In this document: positions 27,709 through 35,310 of the stretch, piece after piece | Position numbering within the stretch: the first letter of the stretch is position 1 | Layout of the letters: each line of letters opens with the position of its first letter | Assembly: GCF_003337565.1 (NCBI RefSeq) | Contig: NZ_QPJL01000001.1 | Coordinates: 372,001-436,000 of the forward strand | Length of the DNA stretch: 64,000 nt | From: Paracoccus lutimaris | Lineage (GTDB): Bacteria; Pseudomonadota; Alphaproteobacteria; Rhodobacterales; Rhodobacteraceae | Direction of reading: 5' to 3' | Notes under the pieces: model-generated | Told to the model about the DNA's origin: nothing | The model's input: only the letters and a program-made list of their open reading frames with translations | The model's database searches: none | Translations under genes and position numbers: made by a program

Positions 27709-28034
27709 TCGCCGTCATCTTCGAGTTTCAGCACGATCATGCTGAGCGGCATCCCGATCCGATCGGGTCGCTGGCGGCAGAACTGGCGCGCATTCCCGGC
27801 CATCTGTCGCTTGAACGCTTCGAAAGCGCCTCGACGCCGGGAAAGCAACTGTCACTGGCCTTTTTCACCGATGAGGATGCCGTGGCGCAATGGCGCAATC
27901 TGTGGGGGCATCGCGCCGCCGAGACCGAGGCCCGCGCCGGTCATTTGGGCCCCTACCGGCTGCGCATGGCCTGGGTCAGCCATGATTACGGGCCGCCTGC
28001 GGACATCCTCGCGGGCGGAAAGGATCCTGAATGA
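27705..28034 (+). CDS. Small antibiotic-biosynthesis-monooxygenase-like protein
   Basis: 109 residues with a GTG start overlapping the preceding stop. The pattern IAVIFEFQHD ... IPGHLSLERFESASTPGKQLSLAFFTDEDAVAQWRN ... YRLRMAWV fits the ABM ferredoxin-like fold of heme-degrading or quinone-type monooxygenases, but no catalytic residues can be named. With its NIPSNAP neighbour it could form a pair of related barrels. It ends 6 bp before the 3' end of rnpB on the other strand. Confidence 0.7.
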   Translation: MIAVIFEFQHDHAERHPDPIGSLAAELARIPGHLSLERFESASTPGKQLSLAFFTDEDAVAQWRNLWGHRAAETEARAGHLGPYRLRMAWVSHDYGPPADILAGGKDPE

Positions 28035-28039
28035 GAAAA

Positions 28040-28411
28040 CGCGCGGATGGCCTGTAAGCCGGATTTTGTTCCGGGGTCGCCCCCTTCGATGACCATTCCT
28101 CTGGCCCCGCCATTGCTGACGGGATCTAGCTGCCAACCCGGACCTTCTGGGGCGAAAGCAGCCCTGCCTTGCGGCGCGAGGTCCCTATTCGGCATTGCTC
28201 CCGGTGGGGCTTGCCTTGCCGGGCCTGTTACCAGCCCCGCGGTGGGCTCTTACCCCACCGTTTCACCCTTACCCATGCACGCATGGGCGGTCTCTTCTCT
28301 GTGGCGCTTTCCCTGGGGTTGCCCCCGCCGGGCGTTACCCGGCACCGTGCCTTCATGGAGTCCGGACTTTCCTCGACGATTGCTCGCCGCGGTCATCCGG
28401 CCATCCGCGCG
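28040..28411 (-). ncRNA. rnpB: RNase P RNA
   Basis: Minus-strand RNA of about 372 nt. The P4 5' strand GAGGAAAGTCCGGACTCC and its partner ACAAAATCCGGCTTACAG are both present, with the P1 helix formed by GCGCGGATGGCC at the 5' end and GGCCATCCGCGC at the 3' end. This is the catalytic RNA that matures tRNA 5' ends. The 5' end agrees with a promoter whose -10 is at 28418-28423. The 3' boundary is set by P1 and may be a few bases off. Confidence 0.95.
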
Positions 28412-28417
28412 AGGGCG

Positions 28418-28446
28418 CTGATACGCCGCCGTCCGGGGCCGGTCAA
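28418..28446 (-). promoter_or_regulatory. Promoter of rnpB
   Basis: On the minus strand, -35 TTGACC (28441-28446), 17-bp spacer, -10 TATCAG (28418-28423). Transcription would begin about 7 bases later, at the base of P1 of the RNase P RNA. Confidence 0.7.
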
Positions 28447-28455
28447 GCACCCAGT

Positions 28456-28827
28456 CTAACCCGCCTGTGCCCAGCCGCGCGCGATCTGCGGCAGCGCGGC
28501 CTCGATCCAGTCCAGCAGCGCATCGACGCGGCGCGCGGCCTCATGGCCCATCGGGGTCAGCTCATATTCGACATGCGGCGGCACGGTCTGGAAATCGCGG
28601 CGCAGCAGCAGCCCGTCCGATTCCAGCCCCTGCAGGGTCTGCGCCAGCATCCGCTCGCTGACCCCGCCGATCTGGCGGCGCAGCCCGCTGAATCGCTGCG
28701 GCCCGCCGGACAGCACCCGCAGCACCAGCATGCCCCAGCGCCCGGTCAGCCGCCGCAGCACATCGCGCGAGGGGCAGGCCGCCGCCATCAGATCGCCGCG
28801 CTCGGGGTCATCAGAAACTTTTTCCAT
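28456..28827 (-). CDS. HxlR family transcriptional regulator
   Basis: 123 residues from the ATG at 28827. The winged HTH of the HxlR/MarR-like type is clear: CPSRDVLRRLTGRWGMLVLRVL, RFSGLRRQIGGVSERMLAQTL, and PPHVEYELTPMGHEAA. The N-terminal Cys (C20) is in the position used by redox-sensing HxlR proteins, so thiol or quinone sensing is possible but unproven. It is divergent from an NmrA-like reductase with a palindrome between. Confidence 0.87.
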   Translation of the reverse strand: MEKVSDDPERGDLMAAACPSRDVLRRLTGRWGMLVLRVLSGGPQRFSGLRRQIGGVSERMLAQTLQGLESDGLLLRRDFQTVPPHVEYELTPMGHEAARRVDALLDWIEAALPQIARGWAQAG

Positions 28828-28862
28828 ACTTACATTTCCGTCAGTACTTACGATTCGTAAGT
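28827..28862. promoter_or_regulatory. Operator region between HxlR regulator and NmrA-like gene
   Basis: A 17-bp palindrome, ACTTACGATTCGTAAGT (28846-28862), with 8-bp arms. A further TACTTAC half site at 28827-28833 is 18 bp from the same heptamer at 28845-28851, so two regulator dimers or tetramer binding is plausible. It lies just upstream of both divergent start codons. Confidence 0.62.
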
Positions 28863-28910
28863 TAATCGCGTATCTGCCCTGACACAAGGTTCTTGAACGA
28901 GGAAATGACC

Positions 28911-29753
28911 ATGACCATCGCCATTACCGGCGCCACCGGCGCTTTGGGCCGCCTGACCATCGCCGCGCTGAAATCGCGCCTGTCCGCCGATCAGATCGTC
29001 GCGCTGGCCCGCAGCCCGGAGAAGGCCGCCGATCTGGGCGTGACCGCACGCGCCTTTGACTATGACCGCCCGGAAACGCTGGAACCGGCACTGGCCGGCG
29101 TCGACAAGCTCTTGCTGATTTCCGGCAATGAGGTCGGAAGCCGCGCCGCCCAGCATCGTGCGGTCATCGCCGCCGCCAAAGCCGCCGGCGTCAAGGAGAT
29201 CGTCTATACGAGCCTGCTTCATGCCGACAAAACCCCGCTGTCGCTGGCCGGCGAACATGTCGAGACCGAGGCGATGCTGGCCGCATCCGGCATCCCGCAC
29301 ACGATCCTGCGCAATGGCTGGTATGCCGAGAACTATGCCGGCGCCATCCCCTCGGCGCTGGAGCATGGCGCGCTGATCGGCGCGGCGGGCGAAGGCCGCA
29401 TCTCGGGCGCGGCGCGGGCAGATTACGCCGAGGCGGCGGCGGTGGTGCTGGCTGGCACGGGCCATACGGGCAAGACCTATGAGCTGGCGGCGGACGACGC
29501 CTGGACGCTGGCTGATCTGGCGGCAGAACTCTCGGCCCAGACCGGCCGCGACATCCCATATCGCAACCTGCCGGTGGCCGATTATGCCGCGATCCTTGCC
29601 GGCGCCGGCCTGCCGCAGGCGCTGTCCGAGGCGATTGCCGGCTGGGATGCCGACGCCGCGCAAGGCGCGCTGTTTGACGACGGGCGCGTGTTGTCGCGGC
29701 TGATCGGGCGCCCGACCACGCCGCTGGCCGAGGTCGTCAAGGCCGCGCTGTAA
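28911..29753 (+). CDS. NmrA-like NAD(P)H-binding reductase (QorB-like)
   Basis: 280 residues from the ATG at 28911 (GAGGA 8 bp before; an ATG at 28905 is the alternative). Rossmann motif TIAITGATGALG at the N-terminus, then LLISGNEVGSRAAQHRAVIAAAKAAGV, VYTSLLHAD, and LRNGWYAENY are typical of the NmrA / SDR_a5 group that includes quinone reductase 2 (QorB). It probably reduces quinones or similar electrophiles with NAD(P)H. HxlR-type regulators commonly control such genes. Confidence 0.83.
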   Translation: MTIAITGATGALGRLTIAALKSRLSADQIVALARSPEKAADLGVTARAFDYDRPETLEPALAGVDKLLLISGNEVGSRAAQHRAVIAAAKAAGVKEIVYTSLLHADKTPLSLAGEHVETEAMLAASGIPHTILRNGWYAENYAGAIPSALEHGALIGAAGEGRISGAARADYAEAAAVVLAGTGHTGKTYELAADDAWTLADLAAELSAQTGRDIPYRNLPVADYAAILAGAGLPQALSEAIAGWDADAAQGALFDDGRVLSRLIGRPTTPLAEVVKAAL

Positions 29754-29774
29754 GTCAAATCAGAAGGGCCGAAC

Positions 29775-32180
29775 TCAGAAAGGCACGTCGTCCAGACTGC
29801 CCCCGGCCTCCGAGGCGGGCTGCACATAGCCCGCCTTGATCGTCTTGAAGCCGGTGGTGAATTCGACGGTCAGCGTGTCCTCGGCAATGCCCATGATCGT
29901 GCCATTGCCGAATTTCTGGTGGAACACCCGATCCCCGACCGAGAAGCTTGCCGCAGGCTCGGCGTCGATGGTCACCGGCACCCGGCGCACGGGCTGCGGC
30001 CGCTGGCTGCTGCGTTCCTGCATCCGCTTCCAGCCGGGCGAGTTATAGACATCGGCCTTGGCGGCGCGGTCATGCATCCCCGATTGTGCGAAAGACGGGG
30101 CAAAGGACTGCGCCGCCGCGCCATAGCCGCCGCCGTAAAGCCCGGGCGGGGTCAGCACGTCGACATGGCCCTCGGGCAGCTCGTCGATAAAGCGCGAGGG
30201 CAAGGACGACTGCCACTGCCTATACATGCGGCGGTTGCCGGCAAAGCTGATGGTAACCAGCTCCTCGCCCCGGGTGATGCCGACATAGGCCAGCCGGCGT
30301 TCCTCCTCGAGGCCCTTCATGCCCGACTCGTCCATGCTGCGCTGGCTGGGGAACAGCCCGTCCTCCCAACCCGGCAGGAAGACGATGGGATATTCCAGCC
30401 CCTTGGCCGCATGCAGGGTCATGATGCTGACCTGATCAGTCTGCTCGGCCGAATCCCGGTCCATGACCAGCGCCACATGCTCCAGAAAACCCTGAAGGTT
30501 TTCAAATTCTTCCAGCGCCTTTATCAATTCTTTCAAGTTGTCCAGCCGCCCCGGCGCATCGGGCGACTTGTCGTTCTGCCACATGGCGGTATAGCCGGAT
30601 TCGTCCAGGATCCGCTCGGCCAGTTCGACATGGTTGATGCGCGTATCGATGGCATCGGCATGCCAGCGGCCCATGCTTTCGGTAAATTGCCGCAGCGCCC
30701 CGGCAGCCTTGCCGCCAAGCCCGCCCGTCGCCACGACGGAAGCCGCGCCCTCCAGCAGCGACAGGCCGCGGCCCCGCGCCTCGTGCTGGATGGTCTGGAT
30801 GGCCTTGTCGCCCAAGCCACGCTTGGGGGTATTCACGATCCGCTCAAAGGCCAGATCGTCCACGGGGCTGACCGCCAGCCGGAAATAGGCCATGGCGTCG
30901 CGGATTTCCTGCCGCTCGTAAAAGCGCGGGCCGCCGATGACGCGGTAAGGCAGGCCGATGGTCAGGAACCGGTCCTCAAAGGCGCGCATCTGGTGGCTGG
31001 CCCGCACGAGGATGGCAATGTCGTTCAGGTTGCGGCGGCCGATCGAATGACGGTGGCCACCCTGAAACGCCTCGATTTCCTCGCCGATCCAGCGCGCTTC
31101 GGCCTCGCTGTCCCAATGACCGATCAGACGGACCGCCTCGCCCTCCTCGGTCTCGGTCCACAGCGTCTTGCCCAGCCGCCCGGCATTCGCGGCGATCAGC
31201 CCCGAGGCAGCGGCCAGGATATGCGGGGTCGAGCGGTAGTTCTGTTCCAGCCGGATCACCTTCGCGCCGGGGAAATCGCTTTCAAACCGCAGGATGTTGC
31301 CAACCTCGGCCCCGCGCCAGCCATAGATCGACTGGTCGTCATCGCCCACGCAGCAGATGTTGCGATGCGCCTGCGCCAGCAGCCGCAGCCACATATACTG
31401 CGCGGTATTGGTGTCCTGATATTCGTCGACAAGGATATAGCGAAAGCGGTCCTGCCACTGCCGCAGCACATCGGGATGGGCCTGAAAGATGCTGACGCAA
31501 TGCATCAGAAGATCGCCGAAATCGACGGCGTTCAGTTCCAGCAGGCGGCGCTGATAGGCCGCGTAAAGCCGCCCGCCCCAGCCATCAAAGGCGCGATCAT
31601 CGCCCTTGGGCAGGCGCGCGGGCGTCAGGCAGCGGTTCTTCCAGCCGTCGATCAGATGCGCAAGCTGGCGCGCAGGCCAGCGCTTTTCGTCCAGATTTTC
31701 AGCCAGAATCAATTGCTTCATCAGCCGGATCTGGTCGTCCGTGTCCAGAATGGTAAAGCTGGGTTTCAGATGCAGATCCCCGTCGCCCACCAGTTCGGCA
31801 TGGCGGCGCAGGATCTTGACGCTGATCGAATGGAAGGTGCCAAGCCATGGCATCCCCTCGACCGCCTCGCCCATCAGGCGGCCGATACGCTCTTTCATCT
31901 CGCGCGCGGCCTTGTTGGTAAAGGTCACCGCCAGAATCTGCCCCGGCCACGCGCGACCAAGCGAGATCAGATGCGCGATCCGCGTTGTCAGCGCCCGGGT
32001 CTTGCCGGTGCCCGCCCCCGCCAGCAGCAGGACAGGACCGTCCAGCACCTCGACCGCCTCGCGCTGCGCGGCGTTCAGCCCGTCCAGATAGGGCGTGGCC
32101 CGCGCCCCCATGGCGCGCTGCGACAGGGGCACGGGGGCGGCTGCGGCCTGAAAGGCGTCGGAATCGTCGAAATCGCTCAT
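29775..32180 (-). CDS. uvrD: UvrD/PcrA-type DNA helicase
   Basis: 801-residue superfamily 1A helicase. Motifs in order: Q motif LNAAQREAVE, Walker A AGAGTGKT (about 57-64), motif Ia VTFTNKAAREM, motif II VDEYQDTN, motif III GDDDQSIYGWRGA, motif IV LEQNYRST, motif V MTLHAAKGLEYPIV and motif VI YVGITRG. The C-terminus has a Tudor-like fold (FSVGDRVFHQKFGNGTIMGI) as in PcrA/UvrD. It acts in nucleotide excision and mismatch repair. It has an SOS box 42 bp upstream and no obvious ribosome binding site. Confidence 0.93.
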   Translation of the reverse strand: MSDFDDSDAFQAAAAPVPLSQRAMGARATPYLDGLNAAQREAVEVLDGPVLLLAGAGTGKTRALTTRIAHLISLGRAWPGQILAVTFTNKAAREMKERIGRLMGEAVEGMPWLGTFHSISVKILRRHAELVGDGDLHLKPSFTILDTDDQIRLMKQLILAENLDEKRWPARQLAHLIDGWKNRCLTPARLPKGDDRAFDGWGGRLYAAYQRRLLELNAVDFGDLLMHCVSIFQAHPDVLRQWQDRFRYILVDEYQDTNTAQYMWLRLLAQAHRNICCVGDDDQSIYGWRGAEVGNILRFESDFPGAKVIRLEQNYRSTPHILAAASGLIAANAGRLGKTLWTETEEGEAVRLIGHWDSEAEARWIGEEIEAFQGGHRHSIGRRNLNDIAILVRASHQMRAFEDRFLTIGLPYRVIGGPRFYERQEIRDAMAYFRLAVSPVDDLAFERIVNTPKRGLGDKAIQTIQHEARGRGLSLLEGAASVVATGGLGGKAAGALRQFTESMGRWHADAIDTRINHVELAERILDESGYTAMWQNDKSPDAPGRLDNLKELIKALEEFENLQGFLEHVALVMDRDSAEQTDQVSIMTLHAAKGLEYPIVFLPGWEDGLFPSQRSMDESGMKGLEEERRLAYVGITRGEELVTISFAGNRRMYRQWQSSLPSRFIDELPEGHVDVLTPPGLYGGGYGAAAQSFAPSFAQSGMHDRAAKADVYNSPGWKRMQERSSQRPQPVRRVPVTIDAEPAASFSVGDRVFHQKFGNGTIMGIAEDTLTVEFTTGFKTIKAGYVQPASEAGGSLDDVPF

Positions 32181-32221
32181 GGCAGGACCATAGCCGCAGA
32201 CGGCGCGTCGGAAAAGCCCAT

Positions 32222-32236
32222 GTTCACGCCTTGTTC
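32222..32236 (-). promoter_or_regulatory. LexA (SOS) box upstream of uvrD
   Basis: GTTCACGCCTTGTTC, a perfect GTTC-N7-GTTC site, in the 59-bp gap between folE2 and the helicase gene, 41 bp before the helicase ATG. It matches the motif in front of imuA at 12040-12054, supporting an SOS-controlled promoter for the helicase separate from folE2. Confidence 0.75.
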
Positions 32237-32239
32237 GCC

Positions 32240-33205
32240 CTAGGCCCGCAGCCCGGCGAAAATCGCGGGGTCCAGACTGGCCTGCGCGAAGGTCGGGCCA
32301 TCGGTCAGCACGCTGACGGCATCATGCGAATGCAGCGATTCCTGATGGCTGGCGATGACGCGGAAATCACCGATGCGCGGCTCGGCCATCAGTTCGGCGG
32401 CGAATGCGCGCACGGCGTCCTCGACAAAGATCGGGTTCGCGGCGTTCAGTTCGGCAAAGGCCTGTTCGTCCTCGCGCTTGACCATGACCTGGGTTTCGGT
32501 GGGCACGGCGCGGCGGCACAGCGCGATCACCTCCTCGAACCACAGCGTATCGCCCTGGGTCACCATGGAGATCCGCGCGATCGAGCGCTGCGAATGCGGC
32601 GTCGCCAATTGCCCGCGCATCTGGCGGGCATGTTCAGAGAGTTCCAGCGAACAGGGGCAGGTCGAGCTGTAGACATAGTCCACATGCATGATCCGCAGCC
32701 GCTGTCCGGCCTGTTCGACCAGTTCCAGCGCGATGTCGTAATATTGCCAGCCGCTCAGCCCCGAGCGCAGCGAGTCCACCCGCATCGGATAGGACAGCCG
32801 CATCTGGATGCGCGCATCCAGACTGTCGAGGTCGGATTTATAGTCGTCCAGCGCCGCCTCAAGCACGCCCATGGAAAAGCGCTTTTCGGCATGGGCGTAA
32901 AAGCTGCGCATGATGCGGCTCATGTTGATGCCCTTGCGGTCAGCCTCAAGGCTGACGGTGCCGGTGACGCCGGTTTCCAGCGTCATCTCGCCGCCTTCGC
33001 GGGTCTGATAGCGGATCGGCAGCCGGAAATTCGAGATACCGACATGCTGGATCGGGGCGCGGGCGCCGACGATCAGGCTGGCCGGGCCGTTCTGCAGATC
33101 GGGCAGACCGGCCTTGTAGGCGTCATCGACCCGGAAATCACTGGGATATTCGCGCGACAGCGCCGGATAGGCGCGCTGGGTGGCGATGGGACGGGACTCG
33201 GTCAT
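32240..33205 (-). CDS. folE2: GTP cyclohydrolase I, FolE2 type
   Basis: 321-residue COG1469-type GTP cyclohydrolase IB. Recognised by IQHVGISNFRLPIRY, the long SFYAHAEKRFSMGVLE, and YSSTCPCSLELSEHARQM with the conserved Cys. It converts GTP to dihydroneopterin triphosphate, the first step of folate synthesis, and unlike FolE does not strictly need zinc. No Zur-like operator is visible upstream. It lies 97 bp downstream of metZ and 59 bp upstream of uvrD. Confidence 0.92.
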   Translation of the reverse strand: MTESRPIATQRAYPALSREYPSDFRVDDAYKAGLPDLQNGPASLIVGARAPIQHVGISNFRLPIRYQTREGGEMTLETGVTGTVSLEADRKGINMSRIMRSFYAHAEKRFSMGVLEAALDDYKSDLDSLDARIQMRLSYPMRVDSLRSGLSGWQYYDIALELVEQAGQRLRIMHVDYVYSSTCPCSLELSEHARQMRGQLATPHSQRSIARISMVTQGDTLWFEEVIALCRRAVPTETQVMVKREDEQAFAELNAANPIFVEDAVRAFAAELMAEPRIGDFRVIASHQESLHSHDAVSVLTDGPTFAQASLDPAIFAGLRA

Positions 33206-33302
33206 GGGCGTCCTCCTTGGCGGGTCGGACCTTTTATCTGGGGACCGGCACGCGGAAAGGAAAGGGGCGCCCGCCGGATTGCGGACCTGCCCCTAGACTG
33301 GG

Positions 33303-34478
33303 TCAGGCCATCGCCTGACGGAAATCGGCGATCAGGTCATCGGCATGTTCGATGCCGATCGACAGCCGCAACAGGCCCGGCGTGATGCCCAGCCCGGCGC
33401 GCACCTCATCGGACAGGCGCTGATGGGTGGTCGTCGCGGGATGGGTGACGATGGATTTCGCATCGCCCAGATTGTTCGAGATCTGGAAGATCTCCATCCG
33501 GTTCATCGCCCGGAAAGCCGCATCCTTGCTGCCCAGATCGACCGCGACCATGGTGCCGCCGGCGCCGTCCATCTGGCGCATGGCCAGATCATATTGCGGA
33601 TGGCTGGCAAGGCCCGGATAGATGACGCGGCTGAGCCGGTTATCGCCTTCCAGCGCCGTCGCCAGCGCCAGCGCGCCTTCGGTCTGGGCGCGCACGCGCA
33701 GGTCCAGCGTATTCAGCCCGCCCAGCATCAGCCAGGCGTTGAAAGGGCTGATCGCGCCGCCGGTATGTTTCAGATAGGGTTCGGCCACCTCGCGCACGAA
33801 CTGGCGGGTGCCGCAGATCACGCCCCCCAGACAACGCCCCGAGCCGTCGATATGCTTGGTCGCGGAATAGACCACGACATCGGCGCCCTGTTCGATGGCG
33901 CGGGAATAGACCGGGGTGGTAAAGACATTGTCCACCACGACCAGCGCGCCGACGGCATGGGCCAGCTTCGCCACGGCCTCGATATCGACGATTTCCAGCG
34001 TCGGGTTCGACATGGTTTCAAAGAACACGGCCTTGGTGTCAGGGCGGATCGCCGCCTGCCACTGGGCCAGATCGGTGCCGTCGACATAGCTGACCTCGAC
34101 GCCGAAGCGCGCCAGCACCTCAAGGACATAAAGGCAGGACCCGAAAAGTGCCTTGGCCGAGACGATATGATCGCCCGGCTTCAGAAAGCACATCAGCGCG
34201 CCATTCACCGCCGCCATACCGCTGGCGGTGGCAAAGGCGTCCTCGGCCCCCTCCAGACTGGCAATGCGATCCTCGAACATGCGACTGGTCGGGTTGCCAT
34301 AGCGCGCATAGATGAATTCATCGGGGCCGGACTTGATGAAGCGGGCCTCGGCCTGTTCGGCGCTGTCATAGGAAAAGCCCTGCGTCATGAACAGCGCCTC
34401 GGCCATCTCGCCATACTGGCTGCGGCGGATGCCGTGATGGACGGCGCGGGTGCGCGGATGCAGGTTTTTTTCGGACAT
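33303..34478 (-). CDS. metZ: O-succinylhomoserine sulfhydrylase MetZ
   Basis: 391-residue gamma-family PLP enzyme (Cys/Met metabolism). PLP lysine in YSATKHIDGSGR, phosphate-binding ARYGNPT, and FETMSNPTLEIVDI. The pattern best fits MetZ, which makes homocysteine directly from O-succinylhomoserine and sulfide in methionine biosynthesis; O-acetylhomoserine use cannot be excluded. The ATG has AGGAGG 7 bp upstream (34486-34491), and the base of a 40-nt hairpin lies next to it, suggesting translational control. Confidence 0.9.
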   Translation of the reverse strand: MSEKNLHPRTRAVHHGIRRSQYGEMAEALFMTQGFSYDSAEQAEARFIKSGPDEFIYARYGNPTSRMFEDRIASLEGAEDAFATASGMAAVNGALMCFLKPGDHIVSAKALFGSCLYVLEVLARFGVEVSYVDGTDLAQWQAAIRPDTKAVFFETMSNPTLEIVDIEAVAKLAHAVGALVVVDNVFTTPVYSRAIEQGADVVVYSATKHIDGSGRCLGGVICGTRQFVREVAEPYLKHTGGAISPFNAWLMLGGLNTLDLRVRAQTEGALALATALEGDNRLSRVIYPGLASHPQYDLAMRQMDGAGGTMVAVDLGSKDAAFRAMNRMEIFQISNNLGDAKSIVTHPATTTHQRLSDEVRAGLGITPGLLRLSIGIEHADDLIADFRQAMA

Positions 34479-34492
34479 GGGCGGGCCTCCTA

Positions 34493-34532
34493 GCGTCAGA
34501 AGGTCCGGTTACTCTGGCCCGGACCGTGACGC
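34493..34532 (-). promoter_or_regulatory. Two-tier hairpin in the metZ leader
   Basis: Outer stem GCGTCA / TGACGC (6 bp) and inner stem GGTCCGG / CCGGACC (7 bp), separated by a 1x3 internal loop and closed by a 10-nt loop (GCCAGAGTAA on the transcript). It ends one base before the metZ AGGAGG and begins 13 bp after the ispZ stop. No U-tract follows, so it is more like a leader regulatory fold than a terminator. It does not match the SAM-II or SAM/SAH consensus as I know them. Confidence 0.6.
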
Positions 34533-34545
34533 AAGCTTTACGCCC

Positions 34546-35151
34546 CTATTCGCCGTCGCGCGGCTGGGCGTAGCGTTCGAAAAGCTTCGAGTTGGCGATG
34601 AAGAATGCCACCATGATCGCCGGCAGGCCAAAGGTCTTGAAATTGACCCAGGCGGTTTCGGACATGCTGCGCCAGACGATTTCATTGGCGATGGCAAGGC
34701 CAAGGAACAGCAGGACCATGCGGATGGTCAGGATGCGCCAGCCCTCGGCCCGCATGGGCAGGGCCTCGGACATGACCAGTTCCAGCCAGTTGCGGCGGCG
34801 GATCAGGCTGAAACCCAGAAGTGCGGCGAAGATCAGATAGATGATCGTCGGCTTCATCTTGAAGAATTTCGGGTCATTGAGCCAGACCGACAGCCCGCCA
34901 AAGACCACGACCAGAACCAGCGTGGCGATCTGCATGGGGGCCAGCTTGCCCGTCAGCCGCCACAAGGCCAGCGTGCTTGCGACCAGCACCGGGATGAAAA
35001 CCAGCGTGGCGACGATAAAGCCGGAATATTCGGTGCCGGCGATGGTCAGGGTCTTGTCGCGCAGCCGCATGAACACGACGAAGAACAGGATCAGCGGCCC
35101 GAATTCCAGCCCGGCCTTGAGCCAGGGATTGATCTTGCGGGTCTCGGTCAT
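34546..35151 (-). CDS. IspZ/YciB family inner-membrane septation protein
   Basis: 201-residue membrane protein with five or six hydrophobic segments, starting INPWLKAGLEFGPLILFFVV and containing MKPTIIYLIFAALLGFSLIRRRNWLELV, the IspZ/YciB signature, and WVNFKTFGLP. Members help envelope integrity and cell division. It is usually found near ftsY in relatives but not here. The gene is followed by the metZ leader. A 159-bp gap before it (35152-35310) shows no strong signals. Confidence 0.88.
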   Translation of the reverse strand: MTETRKINPWLKAGLEFGPLILFFVVFMRLRDKTLTIAGTEYSGFIVATLVFIPVLVASTLALWRLTGKLAPMQIATLVLVVVFGGLSVWLNDPKFFKMKPTIIYLIFAALLGFSLIRRRNWLELVMSEALPMRAEGWRILTIRMVLLFLGLAIANEIVWRSMSETAWVNFKTFGLPAIMVAFFIANSKLFERYAQPRDGE

Positions 35152-35310
35152 GGAGCCTCCGGCAGGTCACGGGCTTGAGGCGCGCGGGCAAGGTCTTGCG
35201 CGGCTGCCGCCTTTTCGCGCAAGCGGGTGGGCACGGCAAGGGCAAGGGCGCCCTGTCATCGGTGAAAATTCTGTGTGAAGGACACGCCCTGCCCGTCCCA
35301 ATCCGCCCCC

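Noticed and set aside
28047-28860. Plus-strand reading frames of 60-220 codons between 28047 and 28860
   Set aside because: They lie antisense to the RNase P RNA and HxlR gene; translations are Pro/Arg-rich and are a well-known false gene call over rnpB.
33206-33302. Zur-type operator in front of folE2
   Set aside because: No TGTTATA-type palindrome is present in the gap, so zinc-dependent control is not supported.
34493-34532. SAM-II or SAM/SAH riboswitch before metZ
   Set aside because: The conserved pseudoknot and loop bases of those classes as I know them are not present; only a hairpin can be supported.
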